Below, piece by piece: positions 47,057 through 58,200 of a stretch of 64,000 bases of DNA. The notes under the pieces were generated by a model. That model was not told the origin of the DNA, did not search any database, and worked only from the letters and a program-made list of their open reading frames with translations. The position numbers and the translations under genes were made by a program. The stretch is from Thelonectria olida (Eukaryota; Ascomycota; Sordariomycetes; Hypocreales; Nectriaceae), in NCBI GenBank assembly GCA_020736575.1, contig JAGPYM010000079.1, positions 25,303 through 89,302 on the forward strand, in the 5' to 3' direction. Within the stretch, counting starts at the first letter, position 1, and the number at the start of each line of letters is the position of its first letter.

Positions 47057-49157
47057 CTATACAAGCTCAATAGTATACCCCCTCTCACACTCGAAACCCA
47101 AACAACTTATATCGTCCTCTATCTGGCCTTTACCACTCGCAATGTCTAGAAATGTCTTTCTGTCCTCAACTTCAATATCAAAGTAACCCACTCGCTCATA
47201 TTGCGCCGCTTTGCCAACAATAGGTTGAACTACTAACCCCCGGCAGCTCGGCCTGCCTATCAACGAAGTGCAGGAATCACAGATGATCAAATGTAACTGC
47301 GCTTCAATGCAACTCGTCGCCCATTCATCCCAACTTATGCCCCAGCCCGGGAGCAAAGCCCTGTTCTCATTCAGAACCAAATTGCCTCCACACATCAACT
47401 CGCCGAGGCTGGGCTCTCGCTTTGGACAGGTAAGTTTCGCTTTGCACACTGGGGCTTGCAAGATGATGCTACCAGTCGGCGCCATCCCAAACGGATCTCC
47501 AACCGTGCAAGTGTTCGCTGATAGGATGGAGATGTGGCATTGAGTGGGGGACTTTCCAGTATATATTTGCCCGTTGAGCCGCACCCAAGACCAAGATGGC
47601 GCTCGCTCGGCGCATATTGAGCTATTGTTAGACGATGAGCTCCACAGAAGATCACCGACCAGGCTTTCCTTCCACAACCCTGAAAGATAGCTGCCTGGCT
47701 CGAGGCCCCATTGCGACGCAAGCCGAGACGCAAGCGCCGAGATAGCGGGCAGCTTGTCCCTTCCAAATGTTAGTTGGCACTGCGTGTATGAGCGGACTAG
47801 CCTTGCCCAGGTACAATGTAGTGAATTCGAGGCGCCTTGGCTGTATTTCTCGACTATGATAGTCTTGCCAAGATGGTCATTGGATGCTTCTGGGAATATC
47901 GTGTCCGGGAGTATCTCAGCGTCACATGAGGAGTAGCACTCCCAGAAGACCTGATTGCTCGTGAAGTGGACAGTTCTGGGAGACAGGAGACGCTCTTGCA
48001 GAACCCACGCGCGCGAGGCCAGGGGCGCGCTGTCAATGCGTTTGTAATAGTCCAACTCGTCGTGGGTTAAGAAGATGAATGGCCGCGAGTCCTCATTCTG
48101 AAAGTGGATGACGCATGGTGGGCTCCCTCTTGGTGAGCGGAACAATCCGCCGTCCCCGTCCCTCGATGCCGTTGCCGCAATGTTGAGTACGCTATGAGCA
48201 TAAATGTCCCCCATGATCTTACACTCGGCTTGCCAGTCGGATGCTGAATCCTGGATGATACATAATGCATCGATCCAGAGATACGAAAAGCCGAGGGCTG
48301 CTGTGAACAGGATTGCCTCTCTAAACGTTCTTGAGAGATGGCTGGTAGGGATAAACTGCTGATACTGTTGAAGATTGGTAGAGAGCAGCTTGCAATGCGT
48401 AGACTGTCCCCAGCAATGGCTGAGAGTCAGGTACTGGACAGGGCGACTCCTGACCATGGCTCTGACTCTGACCTTTTCGCCTTGGTTCCTGATTTCCAAG
48501 AGTCTGGTCGGTCCAGTGAAGCCACCCGCAAGGCCCCTTCGAGTAAGAGAACAATCGCCGTGGTTAGTCAGGCAATCATTGAGCCACGCACGAACCGCAG
48601 CTGGCGTCCTTTCACTGCATGATCCCCTTGGCGTTGATCGGTAGGCAACCAAGTTTTCGCGTTTTGCAGAGCTCTACGCGACGGTCAGTTCCTTGCAGTA
48701 CTCGTTTGGGCACGGGAAGTATTACGATCTGAGACAGAAGTATCATGCCGCCAAATCTCCAGGTGTAGCCGGCGTCGCCTGAAGCGGATTCCATATTGCT
48801 CGAAAGTGATAACCCCATTATCATTCCTTTTTTTAGCATGACGCCAACTGTCAAGATGATTCTTTCGCCCGCAAAATTTCCGGAACATGCTTCCTCGCCC
48901 GTCAGCGTGCGAACAGAGTCTGTGTCGGCGCGGAGTTTCCACCGGCTGCATGATGCTAGGATGATACTGCACAGGTGGCAGTATCTAGCAGATATCAGGA
49001 GCTCTCCGCAAAGCAAGTGTTGTCTGGTGAGATGGGGATACTTATTTCGTTCGACAAGGAAGCGGATGACCTCTAGATCGAAAACTGCCCGACATGTTGT
49101 GCACAGGTCATCCAGCCTCCCGTTTGCTTCAGACTGTGCTGAGATCAGTGTGAACAT
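47057..49157 (-). CDS. HET-domain (heterokaryon incompatibility) protein, two exons
   Basis: Predicted allorecognition/cell-death effector domain protein. Exon 1 is 49157-48726 and exon 2 is 48673-47057. The 52-nt intron (GTAATA ... ACTGAC ... GTAG) joins the two in frame, giving 682 aa. The N-terminal part has LCTTC and RYCHLC cysteine pairs, as in many HET proteins. The HET domain carries YLTLSHCWG (residues 225-233), YLWIDALCIIQD (275-286) and a DWQAE follow-up, then SRAWVLQERLLSPRTVHF (364-381) and FWECYSSCDAE. The C-terminal 200 residues are typical of the family and not otherwise recognised. No lesion is seen. HET proteins can trigger cell death upon non-self contact; the partner here is unknown. 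Confidence 0.88.
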
Positions 49158-49931
49158 AGCACCCGCGTTGTAGCTCTGTCTTGAGGACAGAGGATGAATG
49201 CAATATCCCGTCGCGTTCCAGCCTGGAAACTGCGGGGTTATATCACCAGGAGTCTAGGTCAAGAGGTGGCGCAATTATTGGGAACCATTATTGGATGGGT
49301 TGAGTCGAAGTTGGTTGTGGCGTGGGAACCGGACTCTCGTACCTCACGTCGATTGTAGTACAGCAATCGCAACGGAGATTAACTACGGAACATTGCGTAA
49401 GCATGCTTGCAAATGGTTCACCGCCGAGGCGATAATCGGACAGCAAGCGCCGGGCCATACTATGTACCGGTAGTACAAGACGGGCACATACAAGCACACG
49501 TGAAATGGTCGAAGCAGCTAATAAATGCCGTGAACCGTTAGAGTGTATTGAAAGGGGACGCACGAGATATTGTAGTGAGGCAGTGGAAGCAGGACTTTGA
49601 CTGGAAGAAGATGTGACTGGGATTCATCGGAGGGCATGCGGAAGGCTACGACAGCGGGTTGAGCGGGTGGTTCGCTTCGCAAAATTGAACGATTTTTATT
49701 CTCTACCTTAGGACTAAGCGCATGTTTCTGGAGCCCTTACTAGTTAGAGCTGACATGAGATGGTTGCGCCATGCTCAGAGGCGGTGGTGGTGAGTAGCCC
49801 GGCCACCCAGTTCTGGAAAAGTTGCTGATATTGAACCCCCGTTCTCTACGGCACTGGCGATATGGCTGCTGCGGTCTCCTTAGTGAACTGACCATTTCTG
49901 ATTGTCCTATTTAGATCCTCCCGATAATATC
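49158..49931. other. intergenic region between HET and GH16 genes
   Basis: This is the 5' flank of the HET gene and the 3' flank of the GH16 gene, both transcribed on the minus strand. No further gene is supported. Confidence 0.45.
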
Positions 49932-50798
49932 CTAAGATGACTCGTATACAGCAACATACTTGATCCTCATAGAACCTTCAAACCCATCGACCGTGTTATC
50001 CGTCGTCAGCCCACCATAACTATCAGCTTTCCCCCCAAGAGCCAGATTGAAAATTACATAATAAGGACTCTGCGCCAAGACCTTCCACTGGTCGAAGGCG
50101 CCGACCATGGCGCCCGTGACAGAATAGAACCGAGTGCCATCCATGTACCATGTCAAACTCTGCTTCTTCCAATCGCTGTTCCGTCTGTCCACCTTGAAGG
50201 CCCAGGTGTGATATTCGCCGCCTTTATAGTTGATGCTCCCCTGGAAGCCACCATTGTGCGTGCCATCGGGATTCTGGAAGTGCAACGTGCCCTGATTTCG
50301 ATTGCTCATCTTGTTGGTCGTCTCGAAGATGTCCCACTCGCCACACGCCGGCCATTTCGAGCCCTCGCGGCAAGACTGGCCCTTGGTCCAGAATGCGGGC
50401 CACATGCCATCGTACTTGGACGGGCTGCCAGTAAAGTCGGGGATGCGAAGTTCACTCTGCAGAAGCATGGCCTTGCCGGGGGGGCATTTCCAAGACCCTA
50501 CACTCTCCAGGCGTGCAGAGGTCCAGTACTTGGTGGTGACGCCCGACTTCTTTGGCACAATGTACAACTGACCGTCGCCGGACAGATGCGCGTTACTTGC
50601 CCGGTCGGTGTAGATCTGTATTTGCTGGAGGTTTGCAGCATTTGGAGTCGTAACCTGGTTCCATTTCGAGCCGTCTGCCAAGCCGCCCTTGATGCCATTG
50701 AAGTCATCAGAGAAGACAGTCCGGTAGCCGCTAAGTCCAGGAATGGATGCCAGTGCTGTTGGCACCAGCAGGCACAGGCTGGCAAGTCTAGCAAACAT
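49932..50798 (-). CDS. secreted GH16 endo-1,3(4)-beta-glucanase, single exon
   Basis: The 288-aa protein begins with a signal peptide (MFARLASLCLLVPTALAS, cut near residue 18). It has the GH16 jelly-roll fold signatures: DFNGIKGG..KWN near the start, WTSARLES at ~92-99, WPAFWTKG at ~133-140 and the catalytic motif GEWDIFE (residues 153-159). In that motif E154 is the nucleophile, D156 assists and E159 is the acid/base. YHTWAFKVDR and PYYVIFNLALGGK follow in order. The enzyme would hydrolyse beta-1,3 or mixed-linkage glucans in fungal walls or plant matter outside the cell. The gene is full length with no introns and no lesions. Confidence 0.92.
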   Translation of the reverse strand: MFARLASLCLLVPTALASIPGLSGYRTVFSDDFNGIKGGLADGSKWNQVTTPNAANLQQIQIYTDRASNAHLSGDGQLYIVPKKSGVTTKYWTSARLESVGSWKCPPGKAMLLQSELRIPDFTGSPSKYDGMWPAFWTKGQSCREGSKWPACGEWDIFETTNKMSNRNQGTLHFQNPDGTHNGGFQGSINYKGGEYHTWAFKVDRRNSDWKKQSLTWYMDGTRFYSVTGAMVGAFDQWKVLAQSPYYVIFNLALGGKADSYGGLTTDNTVDGFEGSMRIKYVAVYESS

Positions 50799-52230
50799 TG
50801 CCGTGATCGTAGTAGATGTTGTTGAGATTGTAGAGAAAGAAGTTGATTGCTTGTATGTAGTACTCTGCGTGTTGTAAATAGTTATGAGAGAGGGTATGAG
50901 TTTGTTCTTTTATATTCTACAAAAGCAACTACCCTAGCTGAGTTGATAATTCTCTAGTTCTGGTCTGGCAGGGCAATCCATGAATCCTGCATCCACCAAT
51001 TCTAACCGAAGCCTTCAGCTGAATGCATTGCGCCCGCCAGCTATACCGAAAAGGCAGATAATATGGAGCAGGATGGCCCATTATCTTCACTCTTGTAAGC
51101 GGCAACTTACCAGGGTTGCAAAACTCACATGGTATCTCTGTGCACCCACATAAGCAACAACCCATTTCCCTCTTTTTATAAATAAGCGGCGACCTGTTTT
51201 CGTATTTTCATGCAAGCTTCTCATTACTATTTGCCGGATAACTGATCACCCAAGACGTTTAGTCACCCTTATTAATTGCAATTTACCCAGTAGCCCGCAT
51301 GAATACGAATGCCGTATATCCGCAATCTTGACCTGAAAATAGAGTCGACGACAAGCAGCAAAATGAAGCCCGATCCACTTCAACTTTGGCGGTTACAGAG
51401 AAAGCGGATACTTTACAGGTACATATCAACAAGAGAGTAACAAAACTGTTTCTTCTGTGGGTTTATGGCTAAGCCAGCCCTCCGTAGTCACCATCTTGTT
51501 GCTGTCCAAGAGGCTTTGAATACTGAGTTTCCCTTGGTCTATAAGTTCCGGCCAGATCAACACTAGCACCATGTCGATGACAAACTGGCGGAACTCGAGG
51601 CCGATATTATCAAGGGGCGAACTGATCATCTGTGCCTTGGACGATTTAGACCGTGGTGGCTTGCGTAACTTAATGCCACTCGGCTAGCCAAGAAAGACAG
51701 CGATTACTCTCTTGCTGGCGAATGGAATCTATACAACTATTCTAATAACGAAACGAAGGGCAACTGTGTTACTCACCCCCCTGTGACGATAAGCTTTTCC
51801 AGTTTACGCGACTCGTGGTAGTAGTCAAGGTTCTTACAGACCATCAGTTGACGTGGTCAGCCTCAGCCGCACCGAGCCAAGGTAACTAAGGGAGCCAATC
51901 GGGTAAAAAGCGCCCGTATTGTTCTTCTGGTCGGCACAAAGGTCACACAGTTTTTACCACAATCAGACCCCTTGTTTAAACGTAGTAAGCCAAGAGCATA
52001 GCAGCCTCGTATAGGGCTATAAGCGGTGACTGAGTCAGCTTCGTCTAGATATGCCCAATAGTAATAACTCAAAACTTGATTTTAATCGAAGCCGGCCGAG
52101 AGCATTAAAACTGTTAATTGAGAGCGTATTTATCTATAAACCACAACCTTCCCGACGAAAGCTACAGGAAACACGCAAGTAGCAATCGCGCACACTCGAC
52201 CACTCAACTACTAACAGTACCACCATCACG
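50799..52230. other. intergenic region between divergent GH16 and lectin-like genes
   Basis: A pyrimidine/purine-rich leader runs immediately upstream of the GH16 start (about 50800-50900). No other coding content is supported across 1.4 kb. Confidence 0.4.
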
Positions 52231-53513
52231 ATGAGGCTCATACTATATCTCCTGGTTTTGCTCTCTCCAGTCTTTGCACTTGTCGCACAACAACCGGAAC
52301 AGGATGTGGATGTGGACAGTCATGGTAAGTCCCATCGCCACAGTCCGATGTTTCCATGCATCGCGCATTCCAACCTCATGCTAACCGCATGCTAACTTGT
52401 ACTAATACTTAATTACACTGGTGTCCCGGACCTTAGAACTCGCGGCACTGGCTGGACAGTTATAATCGATACTGAGCGTGATTCCATCCCAGCCAATGTC
52501 GAGTTTTCTGCAACAAGCCGCACTCAAGAATCGATCGACTTGTTTTACTTTCGGGGTAACGGCGAGGGTGCCCCGCTAACCCAAGCGTGCTGGACTGAGG
52601 GTAGCAATTGGAAGACCTGTCGTGTCTTCCAATATGTCTTCAACTACGTGAGGGGCCGGGGCCACATTACAGCCATCTCCCGCACAAAGGATCGCCACGA
52701 CCTATTCTTCGTCGAAAAAGGCTACGAGGTAGTGACTCTTGAGCGCTGGAGAAAGAACGGAGGTTGGTGGAGTGGTACACCTACCATAGGGCGCCGCGTT
52801 GATCCCGATACCAGCTTCGGCGTTGTGTCCTGAGGTAGCAGGAAGCTCGAAGTCTTCTGGGTGAGGAGAGACGGGGCTCTCATGCATGCCTACACTGAGA
52901 ATGACGGGGATGCATGGGTTCGCGACCTGGTTCTAGACCGGTATTCCGAGGCCATGCCAGAGACTGTCACGGCGATGTCAAAAGACTCAAACAGCATGGT
53001 GGTGGCCTGGATTACGACTCGTGGAGCGCTGGAGGTAGCCCGCTACGAGGGAAATGGCTGGATCAAAACCCAAGTCCTGATTCCTGGTAGCCTCCCCACA
53101 AACACCAAGCTCGTCACCCTTTCCATCTCACGAAACATGATGAATATTTTCTTCGTGGGACGGACGGCATGATATATCAATCATACTGGACGTCATCCAT
53201 GCCGAATGACAAGTGGGTAACAACCCTGATATCAAAGTTCGTGGCCAACGTTGGCGGAATATCCGCCACATCCATGAACATGAATCATATGGAGGTATTC
53301 TGGACACATCAGAGCGGCACCCTTCACCACACCTACTGGACCTCGGTGCAGAACCGTTGGATCAGCGAGCCCGTCCCGAGATCAGTTGGCACGAGTCGGT
53401 GCCAACCCGGCTCACACATAGCAACAGTAGCCAGGATAGGCAAGTCCACCATGGAAGGCTGGTGCAGATCTTTAGAAGGGAAGCTCGCCCATTTCTACTA
53501 CTACGCCAAGTGA
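52231..53513 (+). pseudogene. secreted fucose-lectin-like beta-propeller, frameshifted
   Basis: The ATG at 52231 opens a signal peptide (MRLILYLLVLLSPVFALVAQ). A GTAAGT donor at 52325 and an acceptor near 52437 leave the frame off by one. The body then reads GTGWTVIIDTERDSIPANVE, DLFYFRGNGEGAP, then, after a TGA at 52831-52833, GSRKLEVFWVRRDGALMHAY and so on. A further one-base slip at about 53167-53171 leads to DGMIYQSYWTSSMPNDKW and HMEVFWTHQSGTLHHTYWTS. The repeating pattern of a six-bladed propeller (x-V-F-W/Y, D-G-x-L/I-x-H/Q-x-Y) fits fungal fucose-specific lectins (AAL type). Sugar specificity is not testable here. Three separate lesions make it a pseudogene. Confidence 0.65.
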
Positions 53514-55251
53514 TGGAAAGGCGGGATGCTGTTAGTGATGCATGTGATGGGGGTGGAGATGGATTAGGATCTATGGATTTTAACACACTGCAGGGAGATA
53601 TATTGGGGTAGGGCGGTTTCAGAAGACGATTTGCTTATAAGACATTATCATCGATTCGTCATTTCCAGAAAAGAAAGTGATTGCAAACAACCCTCAATTA
53701 AGTTCACACGTCTTCGCTACCTACATAACACTCTATGGAGGATGACTAAGTCGTACCGGAACCCTGGGACTAGTCTACTTGCCGTCCCCCCATCTGACCA
53801 GCGCGCTGAACATCGGCTTAAATCCATCAACCGTACAGTCGATTTGGACCCTGTCACCATGGTTGGCATGAATACTAATGTTGTCGTACCCGTCGAGCGT
53901 TACCGATTCAGTCGACATGGCTTGATTCTTAATCGCGCCAAGCAAGAGCTCCTTGTCAAATCAAATCATCTGGATGGGCCTACCTGCCTCTCTTTGCTGT
54001 CGAACCATCTCCCAGAACGGACTCCGGATGTGGTTGAGAAGCTGGTTCTCCGTTCAGAGGGTTTCGAGTACATCGGGGTGAGTAGGCTACAGGAACCCAA
54101 GAGCTGACGCAGGAATTCTGGCCCAGTCGGCTATCTAGGATATTGATGCCGATAGGGCAGCACGCCGAGGCTAGCAACTCGTCCTAAGGCTGGGGCATAT
54201 ATCTGACATTATGAAACGTGACCAATATAGCCTTCTAATCTCTAAATAATAAGATGTCGCACCTGTCGCTGCATTCTCATAGTGAGCTTAGACATGCGGT
54301 CGCATCAAGCCCATGTTGACTTCCCCCGTGTGGCAGAGTTAGCCTTTGGCTACAGCGGGCCGAACCGTGATTGCCGCCTGGAGGCAAAAGTGGCGGTGCT
54401 TTATGGATCTATTCTCGATTGCTCCCAGGCGTCGTTCATCGCCAGGTATAGAGCAGACCGTAACTACCTAAAGGCCTGACAGGTGGATATAGCCCGGTGC
54501 TGGGCAACTTGCGCGTTGAGGGTTAACTCGATCTCAGTCGGGATTTGACGGCGAATAGCCGTGTCGATTGTTAACGGGCGGCGAGGAGCAGGACCATGCC
54601 GATAATGTCACCAAATTCCTTGTGGCCGATCGATTCACCGACCCCAACGACGACAAGACGCACTTCCAACAGCAAAAAGGTACTTATTAGCTGTGGAGAC
54701 TGATACTGGTCCTCTAGCACATTCTGCAGCCATTCCCGACCATGACATATTGCTGAGAGTACACAATGCTGGAAAAAGTCGGCTAGAAGGCCTTGGGGGC
54801 AGTAGAGGATGCCTCACAGCAACCTTTCAACAAATGGAACAACCAGAACCTCCCAAGGCGACGTTCTTCTAGGCGCCGAGATAATTCCCGCCACAGGCCG
54901 CACATTCCCAAGCCCATCAACGCACTTGACAAGGTACAAATCTTCAGCTTCCGCCCTACAGACGACAGGAAACATTGGTCCTTTTCGGCAACTGTATCTC
55001 GGCTTCAAATCGGAATCTGGGGCACAGAACGAGCCTGCCTAGTCGTGGTCGACGTCTCCATCGAGAAACCCAGGTTGGTCAACAACTTCAACCTTTCCCT
55101 CTGGTTCGTTGCCCGCGACTCGATCGAACACCAAGTAGCCTCGCAAATCAACCGGTGTGGCCCAAGGCATCTCCGGGGAAAGGTTGTGGATGTGCACAAC
55201 ACTAAGGATACGGGCTATGGCTTTGGCGGAAATGCTGTTATTAATATTTAA
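53514..55251 (+). pseudogene. unidentified decayed coding DNA
   Basis: Protein-like frames appear on the plus strand but change frame several times. Examples are VDLDPVTMVGMNTNVVVPVE (about 53840-53900), LFAVETDTGPLAHSAAIPDH (about 54685-54745), GAEIIPATGRTF (about 54870), INALDKVQIFSFRPTDDRKH (about 54918-54977) and SLWFVARDSIEHQVAS, closing at a stop at 55249. I do not recognise the family. The last piece stops directly at the edge of AT block 2. Confidence 0.35.
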
Positions 55252-58200
55252 GCGAACCTATTAGCTATAATAAGCTTAGGGTTTAAAAGGTTGCTAGAGT
55301 AATAAATATTAATTATATAGTAGTTGTTTTTCTCCCCTTATTATTTTAAATAATTGACTGCCTACTAGCTGCTACTAGCTGCCCTTCTCTAGTTATAAAG
55401 AATAATAGTAATATAAATAATACTAATAATTATATAATAATCCTAACTATATATACTATTTAAAAACTTACTTTTTTACTATTAATACTTACTCTTATAA
55501 TACTATTTCTCCCTCTCTTTTTAATTTAATATGCCCTCTTTTAATATATATCTTTTTAGCTAATAGTTTTAAAATAGTACTTTTATATTAACTCTTGTTT
55601 TTTATAATTAGTAATTTTTATTATTATATAAACTTTTAATGTATTTTACTACCTAATTGCCTTATTTTATTTCTATTAGTTTAAATGCCCTTAGACTTAT
55701 TTTAATCTTTTTTAAACTTTCCTTTTTTATTTAACCTTTTTAGCCCCTTACTTTTTTAACCCTTATATTTATTTAACTTACTTTTTATTTTTAAATTTTC
55801 CTTTATAGCCTTTTTAATAACTATTTAAATTATTACTATTATTATTTATAATATTTTTTATTTTTTATAGCTAGCCCTATTTTATATTATTTACAAGGGG
55901 AAAACTTCTAGCTTTTAAGTGCATATAAAATTAAACGCCCCTATAAGCAATTAGCTATAATATGCAGCTATATAATTAACTAACTAATAGCTAATATAAT
56001 ATACTTTAGCTTTTAAAACTAGCTTTTAGCTCTTATAATATTAGGAAATCTACTAATTATATCTAATTATTTATATATTAATATAATATAGTTTAATAGT
56101 GGGAGCAATAATATAACACAACCCCTAATAGAAGTGACTATAGAAGGTAAATGTGTAAAAGATAGAGCAATAGAGGTCCGGAGGAAAATCAACTCTTATT
56201 TGCAATTAGTTGCAACTGCAAATAAGAAATAAAATAGAAAATAAGTAAACTAACTAATTAGAAAGGAGTAAGTTAAAAATATTAAAATAAATTATAAAAA
56301 CTTAAGTAAAAACTTAATAAAAACTATAAAGAAGGTATTATATCTATCCTTAGAGGTTTCTAGCCTCCCCTTTTAAGTCTATATAACTTAATTTAATAAG
56401 AAGCTTAAACTACCTAATCCTTATTAACTTCTAATAAAAATCCCCTATTTTTATTATTATATTTTCTACTAATAACCTATAACTACTATTATAAACCTCC
56501 CCATATAAGCTAATTTTTACCCTTAAAATCCTAAAAGCTATATAAAATACTATTATAATATAAGCTTAATAATAAAAACTAATAGTAATAAAAGGTAAAA
56601 AGCTAATATATAAAAAAAAGATTAAAAAAAACCTAAATAGTAAAATATAAATTTAATTAATTTATTTAAATATTTTTAATTCTATTTATTTAAATATAAA
56701 TATTATTATTAATAATTAAATATAATAATATTAGTTATTACTATTATTATTATTATCCTCCTTATTTTTATTACTTTTATTTTCTTTATTACTCTTATTA
56801 CTCTTATCTGCCTCCCTATTTTTAAAATTAATAGTAAGGGTATCTAACTAAATAGCTATAAGTATAGGGGATTTAGGTTATTTAAAAGTAATTAATCTTA
56901 TAATTAAGTCTTAATAATAAATACCTATATTTTAAGTAACTAATAGGATAGTTATAATAAGAGCGGTATAAGGCTAGAATAGCAAACCTAAAAGTTGCAG
57001 AGGCTAAAGTGGCAGAGGTACTAGCTTACTAGCTTAAAAGGTAGTAAGCAAATAAGACTAGAAACTAGAAAGTATCTTTTAAAAAGGACTTTAATAAGCT
57101 AGGGGCTTATTTTATATAATAGGTAGAGAATCTATTTAATCTTCTATAAGTATAAGAGAAGGGCTTTTTAGTTAAGGGCTAAAGTTAAAAGGAATAGGCA
57201 AATTATTAAATTAAGTGGGTAAGGAGTATTTATTAGAAGGTTAAAAGGAAGATTAACTTTAGGAAGTAAAATTAGGTGTAAGAATTAATTTTTCTTAAGG
57301 AGGAATAAATACTAGAGCTATAATATAAATATTATATTTAATAGTTTTAATTTATTATTAATCCTATTTAATATAATATTTAGCTTAAAATATTTATTAA
57401 GTTAAAAAGTAAAAGTATTAGTTAAAAGTAGTAGTAATTTTTAGCTATTAGGTATTAAAAATAAGCCTATTAGAAATAAAAGTAGTATATATTTTAATAT
57501 AATTAATTGTTTATATAGGTTAATTAGGTATTTTTATTAGATTTAATATTTAAAATAGTTTTATAATTATTTTAACTATATTAAACTCTCTAGATGGTCT
57601 AAAGAACTTATAATATTATTTAATAAGCTTAATAGTAGTAAGCTTTTTACTAATTAAATTATTAATTAAAGGGCGAATATTTAAGCTTATAGTATAGTAA
57701 CTTATACACTTAATAGCCTTTTTAGCCTTCTTTTTTAGGGACTTAAAAGGTATTTTAGCTATTTATAAAAATAAAGCCTTTTACTTATTACTAGGGGTTT
57801 TAAGTATTAAAGTCTTAAGTAAAGTAAAATAATAAGGGTATTTAGGCTTTTTAAGTAAAAGTAAATAAGTAATAATATTAAGGTCTTATTTAGGAATATA
57901 CTAGTTTCTAATTTAAGTAGTAGCTATAGTTAAGAAAGCTAGTATGCGGACTTTAAGAGTATTATTAATAGGCTAAAAGTTCTAATATATCTTATATTCT
58001 CTAAACTTAATAATAACTTACTATTTATTCTAATAGTTTATAATAGAGAAACTAGGCCAGTTAATTATTTAGAATCTATTATATTAAGTGCAGTTTAAAG
58101 CGGCTTTTATAAGTAGGTAGGTAAGATTAACTTATTTATATTATATTATTCTTAGGTTGCTAAAGTAGTTATTAAAGTCTTTACTATTATAAATAAGAAG

